A DNA stretch of 64,000 nucleotides from an uncultured Flavobacteriaceae bacterium (GTDB taxonomy: Bacteria > Bacteroidota > Bacteroidia > Flavobacteriales > Flavobacteriaceae), in the NCBI GenBank assembly GCA_905182575.1, contig CAJJCA010000010.1, positions 62,001 through 126,000 of the forward strand, written 5' to 3'. Positions 20,241 through 29,877 of this stretch are shown piece after piece. The translations under genes and the position numbers were made by a program. The first letter of the stretch is position 1, and every line of letters begins with the position of its first letter. The notes beneath the pieces are model-generated. The model worked only from the letters and a program-made list of their open reading frames with translations, was not told the origin of the DNA and ran no database searches.

Positions 20241-21299
20241 TTACTTCTTAATGGATTTTTTATGATGATTAATGACCAATCCAACCATTTCATTGTAACT
20301 CACAATTCCACTTTTTTGACCGTTGGCTTTGAGGTATCCATCATATGTTTTTTTAAAAAAAGGTCTCAATGGATTTATATAGTCCATCCAAAATCGGTTG
20401 ACAGCCCTGATGTTTTTGATGATCCCCGGATTCAGGTTTCCAATTATTTCAATTGCTTTTTCGCGATCGGCTATCAACAAATCGCCATAACAATATCTTA
20501 TTGCAAATGTATAGCCAGCATATTTAACGTAAGGGTCTTCACTATTTATTGCTGAGAAAAATGCAATAAAATTGGCTTCTTTTTCTGAGGCATAACCCAT
20601 TTGATGTGCTGTCTCATGAAGAATCGTTGTGATGAAGCTGATCTTAGGAATTTTACTATTCACTTGTGCCTCCAATGTTATTGGATTCAAATAACCGGAA
20701 TAACCCATGTAGGTTAACGGGAGACTAAATAGTGATTTTTTCACCTTGTATATTTCCTCTAGTTGATTGTTAGTTAGGGGGTCAAAAGAAACTGCTTTTT
20801 CTAATAATTCCTCTTTCGAATAAGGGAAATCAACGGCTAAACTGTCAATTCCCACCAGACTCAGGTGAAGCTCGTTAGACTTTGTGATCAGATCGTTTAA
20901 TGTATTTTCCAAATCAGTTTGATCATATTCGATACTCATTCCCATCTGCTCGTTCAATGGTTTTCTGTGATAATTAATTCCCCATGTAAGATGAAACAAA
21001 AGAGAAATCAAAGCAACCAAAGCGCCGAAGTCTCGAATAATAAGAAGTGGTTTTTTAACCTCGACGGTGAAGAATTTATAGAAATACCTGATTGAAAAAA
21101 AAATCATAAAAAAATATAAAAGATCTCCAGTAGAAAAAGAAAATAGATTAAAGAACCCTCCATGCAGTTTAGAAACAAGCGGGTAAAATTTTTCACTGTA
21201 ATAGGATTCGACCCACTCAGGATTCCTTCGGATATAATAAATAAAAACGAGCTGAGGTAAAATCGAAACCCAAAGTAGAAGACTGATTTTATTTTTCAT
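20241..21299 (-). CDS. DUF3810 membrane protein with HExxH motif
   Basis: The 352-residue protein has a short N-terminal helix, two further hydrophobic segments (residues about 50-75 and 90-110) and a large extracytoplasmic part. That part contains TTILHETAHQMGYASEKEANF, where HETAH is an HExxH zinc-metalloprotease-like motif followed by a distal glutamate in the EANF segment. This matches DUF3810, a conserved Bacteroidota family described as a putative membrane metallopeptidase. The substrate is unknown. The gene is intact and stands between the TrmH-type gene and the isomerase gene. Confidence 0.82.
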   Translation of the reverse strand: MKNKISLLLWVSILPQLVFIYYIRRNPEWVESYYSEKFYPLVSKLHGGFFNLFSFSTGDLLYFFMIFFSIRYFYKFFTVEVKKPLLIIRDFGALVALISLLFHLTWGINYHRKPLNEQMGMSIEYDQTDLENTLNDLITKSNELHLSLVGIDSLAVDFPYSKEELLEKAVSFDPLTNNQLEEIYKVKKSLFSLPLTYMGYSGYLNPITLEAQVNSKIPKISFITTILHETAHQMGYASEKEANFIAFFSAINSEDPYVKYAGYTFAIRYCYGDLLIADREKAIEIIGNLNPGIIKNIRAVNRFWMDYINPLRPFFKKTYDGYLKANGQKSGIVSYNEMVGLVINHHKKSIKK

Positions 21300-21305
21300 T
21301 CTATT

Positions 21306-21338
21306 AAATAAAAAAAGCCCATTTTAAACAATGGGCTT
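21306..21338 (-). terminator. Rho-independent terminator after the cyclophilin-FKBP gene
   Basis: A 9-base-pair stem (AAGCCCATT / AATGGGCTT, six-base loop) at 21315-21338, followed on the minus strand by a run of U (the A run at 21308-21316). It lies 20 bases beyond the isomerase stop codon and separates that operon from the DUF3810 gene. Confidence 0.8.
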
Positions 21339-21356
21339 CAGTAGTTTGTTCTTTAT

Positions 21357-22436
21357 CTATTTAACTAGCTCAACAATCTCAACTTCAAATACTAAGTCAG
21401 ATTTTGGCGGAATCCCACCGTTGCCATTCTCTCCATAAGCGATGTCATAAGGAAGGAAAAGTGTTGCTTTATCTCCTGCACTTAATAGTTTTAACCCTTC
21501 TTTAAAACCTTCAATCATTCTTGCTTCAGCACCTACATCTGCAGGAATTGGCTGATATTGCCCAGCAGCTTTTTTGTTTTCATCAACGATGCCAAGTGCT
21601 TCTGCAGTTTTTAAGTTGCTAGTTTCCAGGATCACCCCATCTGCAAAATAAACAGCATAGTGAGTCAATGCTTTGTCGGTAGTGGTTACTTTTGCACCCG
21701 TTCCTTTTTCACTAATAAAATATTGTAACCCAGAAGCAGTGGTCGTTGCTTGTGATTTTTGGTTTTCAAATCGTGCAACAGTTTTTTTGACCAATGCCGC
21801 TGACTTTTCTGCTTTCTCTTTTTCTGCAATGGCTTTGTCAGCAAAATAACTAGAGAAAACTTCAGGAGCATCGAAACTACGAGCGTCACTTCCTTTTCGT
21901 ATGATAGTAATTTTTTTGATGGTGTCATTTTGAGCAATGCTATCAACAACTTCCTGACCTTTTACAACCTTTCCAAATACTGTATGCTTACCATTTAACC
22001 ATGGTGTTGCTTTGTGGGTGATGAAAAACTGACTTCCGTTAGTCGCTGGTCCAGAATTGGCCATTGATAGTATACCAGGACCACTGTGGGCTAAATCTGT
22101 AAACTCATCGTCAAAGCTATAGCCAGGACCTCCAGTTCCTATGCCAGTAGGATCTCCACCTTGAACCATAAAGTCTTTTATAACCCTGTGAAATAGTAAT
22201 CCATTATAATATTTTTTTCCTTTAAATTCTTCAGCAACTTCTTTATTATTTCCTTCACTTAAAGAAACAAAATTGGCGACAGTAATGGGTGTTTTTTCCA
22301 TTTCCAGTCTTAAGATGACATTTCCTTTGTTGGTTTCTAGGTCAGCATACAATCCAGAATCAAGATCGGGATATTGTGTGTCGCAACCCATCACGAGTGC
22401 AATCATAAACATTCCAACTAATTTCATTTTTTTCAT
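21357..22436 (-). CDS. Lipoprotein peptidyl-prolyl isomerase, cyclophilin-FKBP fusion
   Basis: The 359-residue protein has a lipoprotein signal ending ALVMGC. A cyclophilin domain follows (about residues 30-190: FHRVIKDFMVQGGDPTGIG, MANSGPATNGSQFFI, HTVFGKVVKGQEVVD), then a helical linker rich in EKEKAEKSA and an FKBP domain (about 225-359: GLQYFISEKGTGAKV, ARMIEGFKEGLKLLSAGDKA, YGENGNGGIPPKSDLVF). Two isomerase folds on one periplasmic lipoprotein suit folding of secreted or outer-membrane proteins. It overlaps the gldI-like gene by four bases, so both are co-expressed, and a clear terminator follows. Confidence 0.92.
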   Translation of the reverse strand: MKKMKLVGMFMIALVMGCDTQYPDLDSGLYADLETNKGNVILRLEMEKTPITVANFVSLSEGNNKEVAEEFKGKKYYNGLLFHRVIKDFMVQGGDPTGIGTGGPGYSFDDEFTDLAHSGPGILSMANSGPATNGSQFFITHKATPWLNGKHTVFGKVVKGQEVVDSIAQNDTIKKITIIRKGSDARSFDAPEVFSSYFADKAIAEKEKAEKSAALVKKTVARFENQKSQATTTASGLQYFISEKGTGAKVTTTDKALTHYAVYFADGVILETSNLKTAEALGIVDENKKAAGQYQPIPADVGAEARMIEGFKEGLKLLSAGDKATLFLPYDIAYGENGNGGIPPKSDLVFEVEIVELVK

Positions 22437-22976
22437 GGGTTTTTATTTTTTTTAAGTTTCAAAAGTTCAATGGTAAAACGAAGCGGTTGGTTGATTCCAA
22501 TTTTATCTCCATCTCCTTGATATCCGAAGCAAAGGTAGGAAGGAAAAAGAAAAACTGCAACATCTCCTGACTTCATGACCTTAATTCCCTCCCGAAGGGC
22601 TGGTATCAAGTCTTCTTGGTCAATGAAAAAAGAGACAACTCCTAAAGCTGCTTCATCGTACAAGTAAGTTTTCGTTTAAGTCTTCAATTCTGTAAGAAAA
22701 TGTGACGCGGTCTCCACGTTCAGGGACAATTAAGGGTGTCATTTTCTTTTTTAAAAGCATACCAAAATCCTTTTGGAGAAATTTTAAATTCTAAATTTTG
22801 TTCTTGTTTTATTATTTTTTTAAACAGAGTTTGTTCTAACGATAAATAGATGCTGAAAAGTATGCAGATTTTTTCAAGAAAAACTGCTTTTGTTTGTTAA
22901 TTGGACGTCGAGGTTCTAGCTCTTTGCATCCTAGGAAGAAAATAACGGTAAGCATGAAAATCGTAATGTTATTCAT
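22433..22976 (-). CDS. gldI: GldI-like gliding-motility lipoprotein isomerase (FKBP), frameshifted
   Basis: The start at 22976 gives a lipoprotein signal ending VIFFLGCKELEPRRP, where the ARRP/PRRP run after the cysteine is typical of GldI. Pieces in other frames follow: KISPKGFWYAFKKEND, ERGDRVTFSYRIEDLNENLL, then the frame 22433-22663 with FIDQEDLIPALREGIKVMKSGD and FLFPSYLCFGYQGDGDKIG. Together they make one FKBP-type protein of about 180 residues with roughly three single-base errors (near 22670, 22720 and 22855). GldI assists the type IX secretion/gliding machinery. The stop overlaps the cyclophilin-FKBP start, and the ATG overlaps the nrnA-like stop. Confidence 0.75.
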
Positions 22977-23983
22977 TGAAGCAGATTTTTGACTTTTGAA
23001 ATGGAATTTATAAATTTCGATTCAGTTTCCGACAAACTAAGTTTAGAGACGCCACCAGCTGCATTGTGATGTCCTCCACCATTAAAATATGTTCTTGCAA
23101 AATCATTTACAGAGAAAGCCCCTTTAGATCTAAAAGACATTTTTATTATTTGCTCCTGCTCGTTTTCAATCATAATTACTGCCACCGAAATCCCTACAAG
23201 GCTGAGACCATAATTGACAAAACCTTCTGTGTCTCCTTTCTTGAAATTATTTTTATTAAGTTCTTCTTGAGAAATTGTAATATATACGACAGGTAGTTCC
23301 TCAATTTTTTTCAAATTGGTTAAGGCTGTTCCTAGGAGTCGCAAACGATCAAAGGTGAAAGTATCATAAATATTTTGATGAATTTCGGAATGATTCGCTC
23401 CTTTGTCTATCAATTCTGCAATGACATGATGGGTCTTTGAAGTGGTCGAGGGAAAACGAAATGAACCCGAATCAGTCATGATGCCAGTATAGAGACAAGT
23501 GGCAATTTTTTGATCAATTTGTGCTGCGTCTAAATGAGAAATTAAATTGTAAACCATTTCGCAGGTTGAGCCAATGTTACTGTCAGAATACATTATATCA
23601 GCATAATCACTTGGCTCTTGATGATGGTCAATCATTATTTTTTTTGCGCTGCTGGCATTGATGTGCGGTTCTAACATTTCGACACGACCCAAGCTGTTGA
23701 AGTCGAGTGTGAAAATTAAATCGGCCGCTTCTATGAGTTCGACTGCTTTATCTGTTTCGGTAGAGTGTTTTAATATTCCTTCTTGCCCTGGAAGCCAGTT
23801 AAGAAAATCAGGGTATTCGTTAGGAGAAACAACATGAGATTGATGTCCAGTTTTGTTTAAAAAGAAATTAAGCGCCAAGGTGCTTCCTAAAGCGTCTCCG
23901 TCAGGGTTTTTATGGGGAATAATAACAACTTTTTTCGGCTTGTTTAGGATTTGAATGAATTCCTTTTGCAGTTCTTTTTTCAT
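22973..23983 (-). CDS. DHH/DHHA1 bifunctional oligoribonuclease / PAP phosphatase (NrnA-like)
   Basis: The 336-residue phosphoesterase shows HKNPDGDALGSTLALNFFL (DHH motif I region), LDFNSLGRVE, IDHHQEPSDYADIMYSD (the DHH motif itself) and the C-terminal DHHA1 segment GGGHHNAAGG. It is expected to degrade nano-RNA and 3'-phosphoadenosine 5'-phosphate, or cyclic dinucleotide products, in the cytoplasm. Length and motif order fit NrnA. It is first in a three-gene set with gldI and the cyclophilin-FKBP gene, and is divergent from ndk. Confidence 0.9.
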   Translation of the reverse strand: MKKELQKEFIQILNKPKKVVIIPHKNPDGDALGSTLALNFFLNKTGHQSHVVSPNEYPDFLNWLPGQEGILKHSTETDKAVELIEAADLIFTLDFNSLGRVEMLEPHINASSAKKIMIDHHQEPSDYADIMYSDSNIGSTCEMVYNLISHLDAAQIDQKIATCLYTGIMTDSGSFRFPSTTSKTHHVIAELIDKGANHSEIHQNIYDTFTFDRLRLLGTALTNLKKIEELPVVYITISQEELNKNNFKKGDTEGFVNYGLSLVGISVAVIMIENEQEQIIKMSFRSKGAFSVNDFARTYFNGGGHHNAAGGVSKLSLSETESKFINSISKVKNLLQ

Positions 23984-24084
23984 AAGCTCAAATATACCAA
24001 ATTTTTAAGTTGTCTTGTTTTTAATATAAATAGACATAAGAAATTTTTCATTGTATTCAATTCATTAAAGGGTTACAATTTTTA

Positions 24085-24092
24085 TACATTTG
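24085..24092 (+). promoter_or_regulatory. Probable -7 element of the ndk promoter
   Basis: TACATTTG matches the Bacteroidota -7 consensus TAnnTTTG and lies 20 bases before the ndk ATG at 24113. No good TTTG -33 element is seen at the usual spacing. Confidence 0.3.
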
Positions 24093-24112
24093 CAGGATAA
24101 AAAAATATTCAA

Positions 24113-24532
24113 ATGCCAACAAACAGAACTTTTACAATGATCAAGCCTGATGGGGTTGAGAAAGGTCATATCGGTGCGATACTAGATAAAATCACCGCAG
24201 CTGGTTTTAATATTGTCTCAATGAAATTGACACAGCTTTCTCAAAATGAAGCAGAGGCTTTTTACGCTGTTCATAAAGAACGTCCTTTTTTCGGAGAATT
24301 GGTTCAATTTATGACCCGTGGACCTATTGTTGCTGCCATTCTTGAAAAAGACAACGCAGTAGACGATTTTAGAAAACTCATCGGAGCTACCAATCCTGCT
24401 GAAGCTGCAGAGGGAACCATCCGTAAGCTTTATGCTTCTTCAGTTGGAGAAAATGCGGTTCATGGTTCTGATAGTGATGAAAATGCGAGTATTGAAGCTG
24501 CTTTTTATTTTTCAGCACGCGAAATGTATTAA
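24113..24532 (+). CDS. ndk: Nucleoside diphosphate kinase
   Basis: The 139-residue enzyme balances NTP pools by transferring the terminal phosphate through a histidine. It begins [20 protein letters not shown], shows [18 protein letters not shown] and carries the active-site histidine in ENAVHGSDS followed by the family C-terminus. Length is normal and the frame is intact. It is a single-gene unit, divergent from the nrnA-like gene, and its last four bases overlap the end of the convergent DUF721 gene. Confidence 0.96.
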   Translation: MPTNRTFTMIKPDGVEKGHIGAILDKITAAGFNIVSMKLTQLSQNEAEAFYAVHKERPFFGELVQFMTRGPIVAAILEKDNAVDDFRKLIGATNPAEAAEGTIRKLYASSVGENAVHGSDSDENASIEAAFYFSAREMY

Positions 24533-24831
24533 CGAAGAACAATTTTTTTAATTGTTTCTTTACCCATTTCTTCATTCAACATCCGCATTATTTTTTCCTT
24601 TCCATAGCTGAGCTCTTCTCTAAGAGGAGCACTGCTTAAGGAAACGTATAAGGTTTCGTTTCTTAGCTCTACTTTATCTGTGAATTGTGAAATGTTATCT
24701 CCCAAAAGTTGGTTCCAAAGGCCATTGATTTTCTCGTTGGTGATTCCTCTAAAGAGTGCTTTTGATTCGACAATTTCACTCAAAACTTTTCCAAGCAATT
24801 GGGGTTCGAACTTTCTTTTTGAGTTAGCCAT
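24529..24831 (-). CDS. DUF721 (DciA-like) protein
   Basis: A 100-residue basic protein that matches the DUF721 family: [22 protein letters not shown], then the W-x-x-L-(L)-G segment [16 protein letters not shown] and the beta-rich end [21 protein letters not shown]721 includes DciA, a helicase-loading factor in many bacteria, and in Bacteroidota the gene usually lies near recF, as here (recF is 400 bases upstream). Role in replication is inference from family and position. Confidence 0.82.
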   Translation of the reverse strand: MANSKRKFEPQLLGKVLSEIVESKALFRGITNEKINGLWNQLLGDNISQFTDKVELRNETLYVSLSSAPLREELSYGKEKIMRMLNEEMGKETIKKIVLR

Positions 24832-24839
24832 TTACTACT

Positions 24840-25238
24840 TTATTTTGAGTGTCTAACATAATGATATTCTTTGGCATCATTTTCTAAAATCAATACATCT
24901 TTGTCTAAAGTTACAATTCTTTCCTCCCAAGCTGCCCATTTTGTCTTGTAGGATAAAAAAAAGTTTTGCTGCTTTTCGATAATTTCAAAATTTGATTCAT
25001 CCTCTGACACCAGAAAATTTTGATTAATTAGATTGGGCTGCACCTTTTTTCGAATTCCTTTTTTTTGTTTAAAATAATAATAATCTATAAGTTGAGGTTC
25101 CCCATTGGGTTTAAACGTTTCGTTTTCTTGGGTGATGTGACTTATTTTCCAATAACCGTTGAGATGCATTAAGTCAGACGCATCGAATGCCTTTTGATTG
25201 CATGCAATTAAAAGAATAAGAACAAAAAGGTTTAAAAT
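24840..25238 (-). CDS. Small lipocalin-like lipoprotein, start uncertain
   Basis: The frame codes for LNLFVLILLIACNQKAF, a lipoprotein signal, followed by a beta-rich domain starting HLNGYWKISHI and continuing to 24840 (about 130 residues). This resembles short lipocalin-like proteins found between recF and the DUF721 gene in Flavobacteriia. The first ATG (25169) lies after the signal, and no ATG precedes the signal before the recF stop. An ATT at 25238 is a stand-in start; a sequencing error at the true ATG is likely. Function is unknown. Confidence 0.6.
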   Translation of the reverse strand: MLNLFVLILLIACNQKAFDASDLMHLNGYWKISHITQENETFKPNGEPQLIDYYYFKQKKGIRKKVQPNLINQNFLVSEDESNFEIIEKQQNFFLSYKTKWAAWEERIVTLDKDVLILENDAKEYHYVRHSK

Positions 25239-25250
25239 TTTGATTTTAAA

Positions 25251-26333
25251 TTAGTTTAAATTAAATAATTCATAACTAGACTTACCCGCCGATAAAGCTT
25301 CCTTGATACGATCTTCATGCGTGTCGGAAATAAAGATCTGTCCAGCGGTTTCGTTTTCAAAAAGTTGAATGGTTTGAGCCACCCTATTTTGATCTAATTT
25401 ATCAAAAATATCATCGAGTAAAACAATTGGGCTCATGCCCGCAACTTGTTTGATAAAATCAAATTGAGCTAATTTCAATGCAATCAAAAAAGTTTTTTGT
25501 TGTCCTTGACTTCCGAATTTCTTGATGGGTGATCCTGAAATCTGAAAATCTAAATCGTCTTTATGAACTCCCACTGAGGTGAACTGTAGAATTTTGTCTT
25601 TTTCCAGATGTTGTTCTAGTAATTGGAGTAGGGTGTTTTCGTTAAGATCAGATTTGAACTCAATATCAATTTCTTCTTTGTCACCACTGATGCTTTTGTA
25701 ACGACTTTTAAATATGGGAATAAACTCCTTCATAAAGGCGACTCTTTTATCGAAAATAGGTCTTGAGAGCTCATTCATTTGATGATTGTAGATGTCTAAA
25801 GTGTTTTTGTTAAAAGTGCGATTAAGCGCAAAATACTTTAATAAAGCATTTCTTTGGGCAAGTGTTTTTTTATAGTCCAACAGGTTTTGAAGATAATTCT
25901 TGTCCGTTTGACCAATGACACTGTCGATGAATTTTCTTCTGGTCATACTGCCTTCAATGATCAGGTCTTGGTCTGCAGGAGAAATAATCACCAAAGGAAT
26001 AAGTCCGATGTGTTCGGCTATTTTATCATAGACTTTCCCATTTCGTTTAATGACTTTTTTCTGTCCGCGTTTCAGGCTACAGTTTATTTTTTCATCTCGC
26101 CCTAGTTTTTCAAATTTTCCTTCAATAACAAAAAACTCTTTATCAAATTGAATATTTTGAACACTTGAAGGGTTGAAGTAGCTTTTAGTAAAAGCCAAGT
26201 GATAGATGCCGTCAAGAATATTTGACTTTCCAATCCCATTATTGCCAATAAAGCAATTGATTCTGGCTTCAAATTTAAATTGTGAAGCTTCGAGATTTTT
26301 GTAATTCGTGAGACTGAGTTGTTTTAAAAACAT
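25251..26333 (-). CDS. recF: DNA replication and repair protein RecF
   Basis: The 360-residue SMC-like ATPase loads RecA at gaps. It shows NYKNLEASQFKFE at the start, Walker A GNNGIGKSNILDGIYHL, the RecF segment SPADQDLIIEGSMTRRKFID, the ABC-type signature region GSQGQQKTFLIALKLAQ, and Walker B IVLLDDIFDKLD with the D-loop. Length is normal and the frame is intact. It is divergent from the TPR gene at 26467 and is followed by the lipocalin-like and DUF721 genes. Confidence 0.95.
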   Translation of the reverse strand: MFLKQLSLTNYKNLEASQFKFEARINCFIGNNGIGKSNILDGIYHLAFTKSYFNPSSVQNIQFDKEFFVIEGKFEKLGRDEKINCSLKRGQKKVIKRNGKVYDKIAEHIGLIPLVIISPADQDLIIEGSMTRRKFIDSVIGQTDKNYLQNLLDYKKTLAQRNALLKYFALNRTFNKNTLDIYNHQMNELSRPIFDKRVAFMKEFIPIFKSRYKSISGDKEEIDIEFKSDLNENTLLQLLEQHLEKDKILQFTSVGVHKDDLDFQISGSPIKKFGSQGQQKTFLIALKLAQFDFIKQVAGMSPIVLLDDIFDKLDQNRVAQTIQLFENETAGQIFISDTHEDRIKEALSAGKSSYELFNLN

Positions 26334-26416
26334 GGTTACAAATATAGTCTAGCTTATTTTTACAAGATAAAATTTATGACTTAAAATTTTAACAGAAGAT
26401 CAAACTTTATTATGGT

Positions 26417-26447
26417 TTTGATTTTGGCGTAAAAAAGACTAATTTTG
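26417..26447 (+). promoter_or_regulatory. Bacteroidota-type promoter before the TPR-ribH genes
   Basis: TTTG at 26417-26420, a 19-base spacer, then TAATTTTG at 26440-26447 match the -33 and -7 elements of Bacteroidota promoters. Initiation near 26453 would give a leader of about 14 bases before the ATG at 26467. Confidence 0.5.
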
Positions 26448-26466
26448 TGGTCTTAAAAAATAAGAA

Positions 26467-27224
26467 ATGGCTACCTATAAAAAGAGAGGATATAAAAATA
26501 CGAATACTGCAAATAATAGCAATTCGGCAGAAGCTGATAGCGCAACAGCAGAGGTGTTTGAGAAACTGGATTCTACTGCTTCTAAAACTGAAGAGTGGGT
26601 TTCGAAGTATCAGAATTTTATTCTTGTAGGAATCGGTACCATTGCAATTTCTGTTCTTTCTTACTTGGCTTATCAGAAATTTGTTTCCGAACCCAAAGAG
26701 CTCGAAGCAGTAAGTGAATTGAATCAAGCACAATATTATTTTGATTTGGCCGTGAATGGACAAAATTCAGATTCTTTGTTTTTAAGGGCCTTGATAAGGC
26801 TAAGTTTAATCCTTTTATCGATATTATCGAAAACTATAGTGGAACTCCTGCTGCCAAATTGGCGACTTACAGTGCTGGAATGGCTTACTTAAACTTAAAA
26901 GATTATAAAAACGCAATTGACTATCTTGACGCTTTCAATTCTGATGACATCTTGTTAAGCGCACTTTCTAAAGGTGCAATTGGTGATGCATTTGCTCAAA
27001 TTGATCAGCAAGAAGAGGCGTATGAATATTATGTAAAAGCTTTTGAATCGAGTGATAATTTATTTAGTACTCCTAAATATTTATATAAAGCCGCAATGTT
27101 AGGTGCTTCTTTGGGGAAGAACAGTTCGGCACTTTCTTATTTCAAACGAATAAAATCTGACTACCCTGATTCGGCAGAAGCCAAGTTGGTTGAAGTTCAG
27201 ATTGGCCGTTTGGAAAATCAATAA
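26467..27224 (+). CDS. Membrane-anchored tetratricopeptide (YfgM-like) protein, one frameshift
   Basis: The N-terminus is polar (residues 1-48), followed by one membrane helix FILVGIGTIAISVLSYLAY and a periplasmic TPR region (AGMAYLNLKDYKNAIDYL, AIGDAFAQIDQQEEAYEYYV, GASLGKNSSALSYFKRI). The first frame runs out after NSDSLFLRAL near 26790, where the next frame continues AKFNPFIDIIENYSGTPAAKLATYS, so I infer one gene of about 252 residues. The layout resembles YfgM, a chaperone partner of the translocon, but this is by architecture only. The ribH ATG follows two bases after the stop. Confidence 0.8.
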
Positions 27225-27226
27225 AA

Positions 27227-27703
27227 ATGGCATCTGTCCTAAATAACCTATCGGATTATAATCCCAAAAATGTTCCAGACGGAAGGAAGTACCGTTTTGC
27301 ATTGGTTGTTTCTGAATGGAACGCTAATATCACAGAATCCTTGTTTGAAGGTGCATTTCAAACTTTGATAAAACACAACGTCCTTAAAGAAAACATCGTA
27401 AGAATTGATGTTCCAGGAAGCTTTGAACTCGTTTATGGTGCTAGCAAAGCCCAACAAATGGATGTAGATGCTGTGATTTCAATTGGCTCTGTGATTCAGG
27501 GAGAAACCCGGCATTTTGAATTCATTTGCAATGCAGTTGCTCATGGCATCAAAGACTTGAATCTCAGCGGAAAAATTCCTGTAATTTTTTGTGTACTCAC
27601 GGACGATACAATTGTACAGTCCGAAGCAAGAAGTGGCGGAGCTCTTGGTAATAAAGGAGTTGAGGCCGCCGTTGCTGCCCTTAAGATGGTAGCGATTCCT
27701 TAA
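27227..27703 (+). CDS. ribH: 6,7-dimethyl-8-ribityllumazine synthase
   Basis: The 158-residue enzyme condenses the pyrimidine precursor with dihydroxybutanone phosphate in riboflavin synthesis. It shows VVSEWNANITESLFEGAF, the DVPGSFELVYGA segment, GSVIQGETRHFEFICNAVAHGI with the catalytic histidine, IPVIFCVLTDDT and RSGGALGNKGVEAA. Length is normal and the frame is intact. It is co-transcribed with the upstream TPR gene. No other riboflavin gene is in the window. Confidence 0.95.
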   Translation: MASVLNNLSDYNPKNVPDGRKYRFALVVSEWNANITESLFEGAFQTLIKHNVLKENIVRIDVPGSFELVYGASKAQQMDVDAVISIGSVIQGETRHFEFICNAVAHGIKDLNLSGKIPVIFCVLTDDTIVQSEARSGGALGNKGVEAAVAALKMVAIP

Positions 27704-27795
27704 ATTATTTTTCTTACCCATTTTAATTTAAATTCAATGTCTAGTTTTATTAGCTTTGATTAAATTTGATATTATATAATTTTCTTTATTGACTC

Positions 27796-28089
27796 ATGAA
27801 AGGAAGTCTTTTTAAACTTAACAAAAACCGAAGATATAACTATACACCTCGCTATTTTAGAGGGAAAGATGATGGTAATATCTATGAATTTGATTCTAAG
27901 TTTTCTAAATATCGAGACAATTTCAACACGAATGATTTCGGTCAGCAATGGAAAGAAGCACGAGTTAAGATGCGCACCCGTGGTAACCGAAGCTTATCCT
28001 TAAGATTGATTTTAATCATTTTATTCCTTTTATTCTGTTTTCTCTATGTTATCGATTTCGACTTGTCCATTTTTAGTTCGACCAAATAA
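27796..28089 (+). CDS. Small basic membrane protein upstream of mutL
   Basis: A 97-residue protein with a basic, aromatic cytoplasmic part ([17 protein letters not shown]-type composition, then [13 protein letters not shown]) and one C-terminal membrane helix [19 protein letters not shown] recognise the arrangement from Flavobacteriia, where a short riboflavin-synthase-neighbouring or mutL-neighbouring membrane protein of unknown function is common, but I cannot name it. The stop overlaps the mutL start by one base, so it is probably co-translated with mutL. Confidence 0.65.
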   Translation: MKGSLFKLNKNRRYNYTPRYFRGKDDGNIYEFDSKFSKYRDNFNTNDFGQQWKEARVKMRTRGNRSLSLRLILIILFLLFCFLYVIDFDLSIFSSTK

Positions 28090-29877
28090 TGGCAGACATC
28101 ATTTCACTTTTACCAGATCATGTAGCCAATCAGATTGCTGCAGGTGAAGTTATTCAAAGGCCTGCTTCAGTAGTTAAGGAGCTTTTGGAAAATGCTATTG
28201 ATGCCAAATCAAGTCACGTTCAACTTTTAATAAAAGACTCGGGAAAAACATTAATTCAAGTAATTGATGACGGTATTGGAATGTCTCCAACCGATATTCG
28301 TTTGGCTTTTGAACGTCACGCAACCTCAAAAATAAAAATTGCAGAAGATCTGTTTTCTTTAACCTCTAAGGGTTTTAGAGGCGAAGCTTTGGCTTCAATT
28401 GCGGCCATTGCCCATGTTGAAACCCACACCCGAACCGAAGCGGATGAAATGGCTACTTGTCTTAAGATTGCTGGAAGTAAGGTCGAATCTCAAGAGCTTT
28501 CGGTTGCTCCTAAAGGCACCTCGATTGCGGTTAAGAATTTATTTTATAATATACCTGCCAGAAGAAATTTTCTTAAGTCTGACAATGTTGAGTTACGACA
28601 TGTGATTGACGAGTTCCATAGGGTTGCAATTGCTCACCCCGAAATAAAGTTTACTTTTTATCAAAACGGGTTCAGAATTATTTGACCTTCCTGCTGGCAT
28701 TATCAGAAAAAGGATTGCAAATATTTTCTCAAACAAAATTGAAGAAAAGTTAATCCCTGTCGAAGAAATGACCTCTGTGGCTGGGATTGAAGGTTTTATT
28801 GTTAAGCCTGATTTTTCCAAAAAATCAAGAGGACAACAGTTCTTTTTTGTGAACAATCGTTTTATTAAAAGTTCTTTCCTTCATCATGCCATAATCACAG
28901 CATTTCAAGGTTTGCTGAGATATGGATATCAGCCAGGGTATTTTCTTTTTCTACAAGTTGATCCTAAGTCGATTGATATTAATATACACCCTACCAAGAC
29001 TGAAATTAAATTTGAAGATGAGCAAAATCTTTTTGCGATAATCAAGTCTATGGTGAAGCATAGTTTAGGGATGTTTCAAGCGATTCCTACCCTCGATTTT
29101 GAACGAGATCCAGGACTAGACACACCTTATGCTTTTCATAATAAAGATCCTCAAGGCCCGCCACCAATAGAAATTGATTCAAGTTTTAATCCATTTCAAA
29201 AAGAAGCTGGGGTAAAAAACAAGCTCAATAAAGAGTCTTGGGAGAGTTTGTATTCCGGTCTTGAAATTCCCGAGAGTGAATCTGACTCAAATGAAGAGTT
29301 AAAACTCGATATTAAACACAGCCCAAAAGTATTTCAACTTTTTAACAAATATATCTTGACTTCTCTTCGTTCGGGTCTGTTGATTATGGATCAGCAAAGG
29401 GCTCATCAAAGAGTACTTTATGAGGCCTTTCTGAAAGGCATTACGCAGCGAGATATTTTGAGTCAACAACTATTGTTTCCTAGAGAAATCGAATTAACTC
29501 ATTCTCAAATTGCGCTTTTTGAAGGATATCAGGAAAACCTTCATGCTGTGGGTTTTGTAACCCAATTATCAAATAATAAGATAGTCATCACTGGTGTGCC
29601 AGCAATTTGTAATGACAAACAGTTAAACCAGTTGTTTGAAGATGTTTTTGCAAGTACCGAGCAGGAAACTCCTTTAGAAAGTTTTAGCCAAGCTGATTTC
29701 ATCTCAAAAGTGATTGCCAAATCCCTTTCAATTAAATCAGGTAAGGATCTTTCCATCCTAGAACAGCAAGCGCTGGTAGATGATTTATTTGCTTGTAAAG
29801 AGACTTTACTCTCGCCATTTGATCGTCAAATTTTTGTTACTTTAGATAAAGAAGAATTAGAAAATAAATTGAATTAA
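28089..29877 (+). CDS. mutL: DNA mismatch repair protein MutL, one frameshift
   Basis: The N-terminal GHKL ATPase is clear: [24 protein letters not shown], the DDGIGM motif, ERHATSKI and [13 protein letters not shown]. The frame breaks at about 28680, where a GGG run seems to carry an extra G (QNGFRII against [12 protein letters not shown]), and the C-terminal frame continues to 29877 with [14 protein letters not shown] and [12 protein letters not shown]. In the dimerisation domain the motif reads [12 protein letters not shown], not the DQHAxxExxxxE of endonuclease-type MutL, so nicking activity is doubtful. The start overlaps the preceding gene and the stop overlaps the rhomboid start. Confidence 0.92.
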
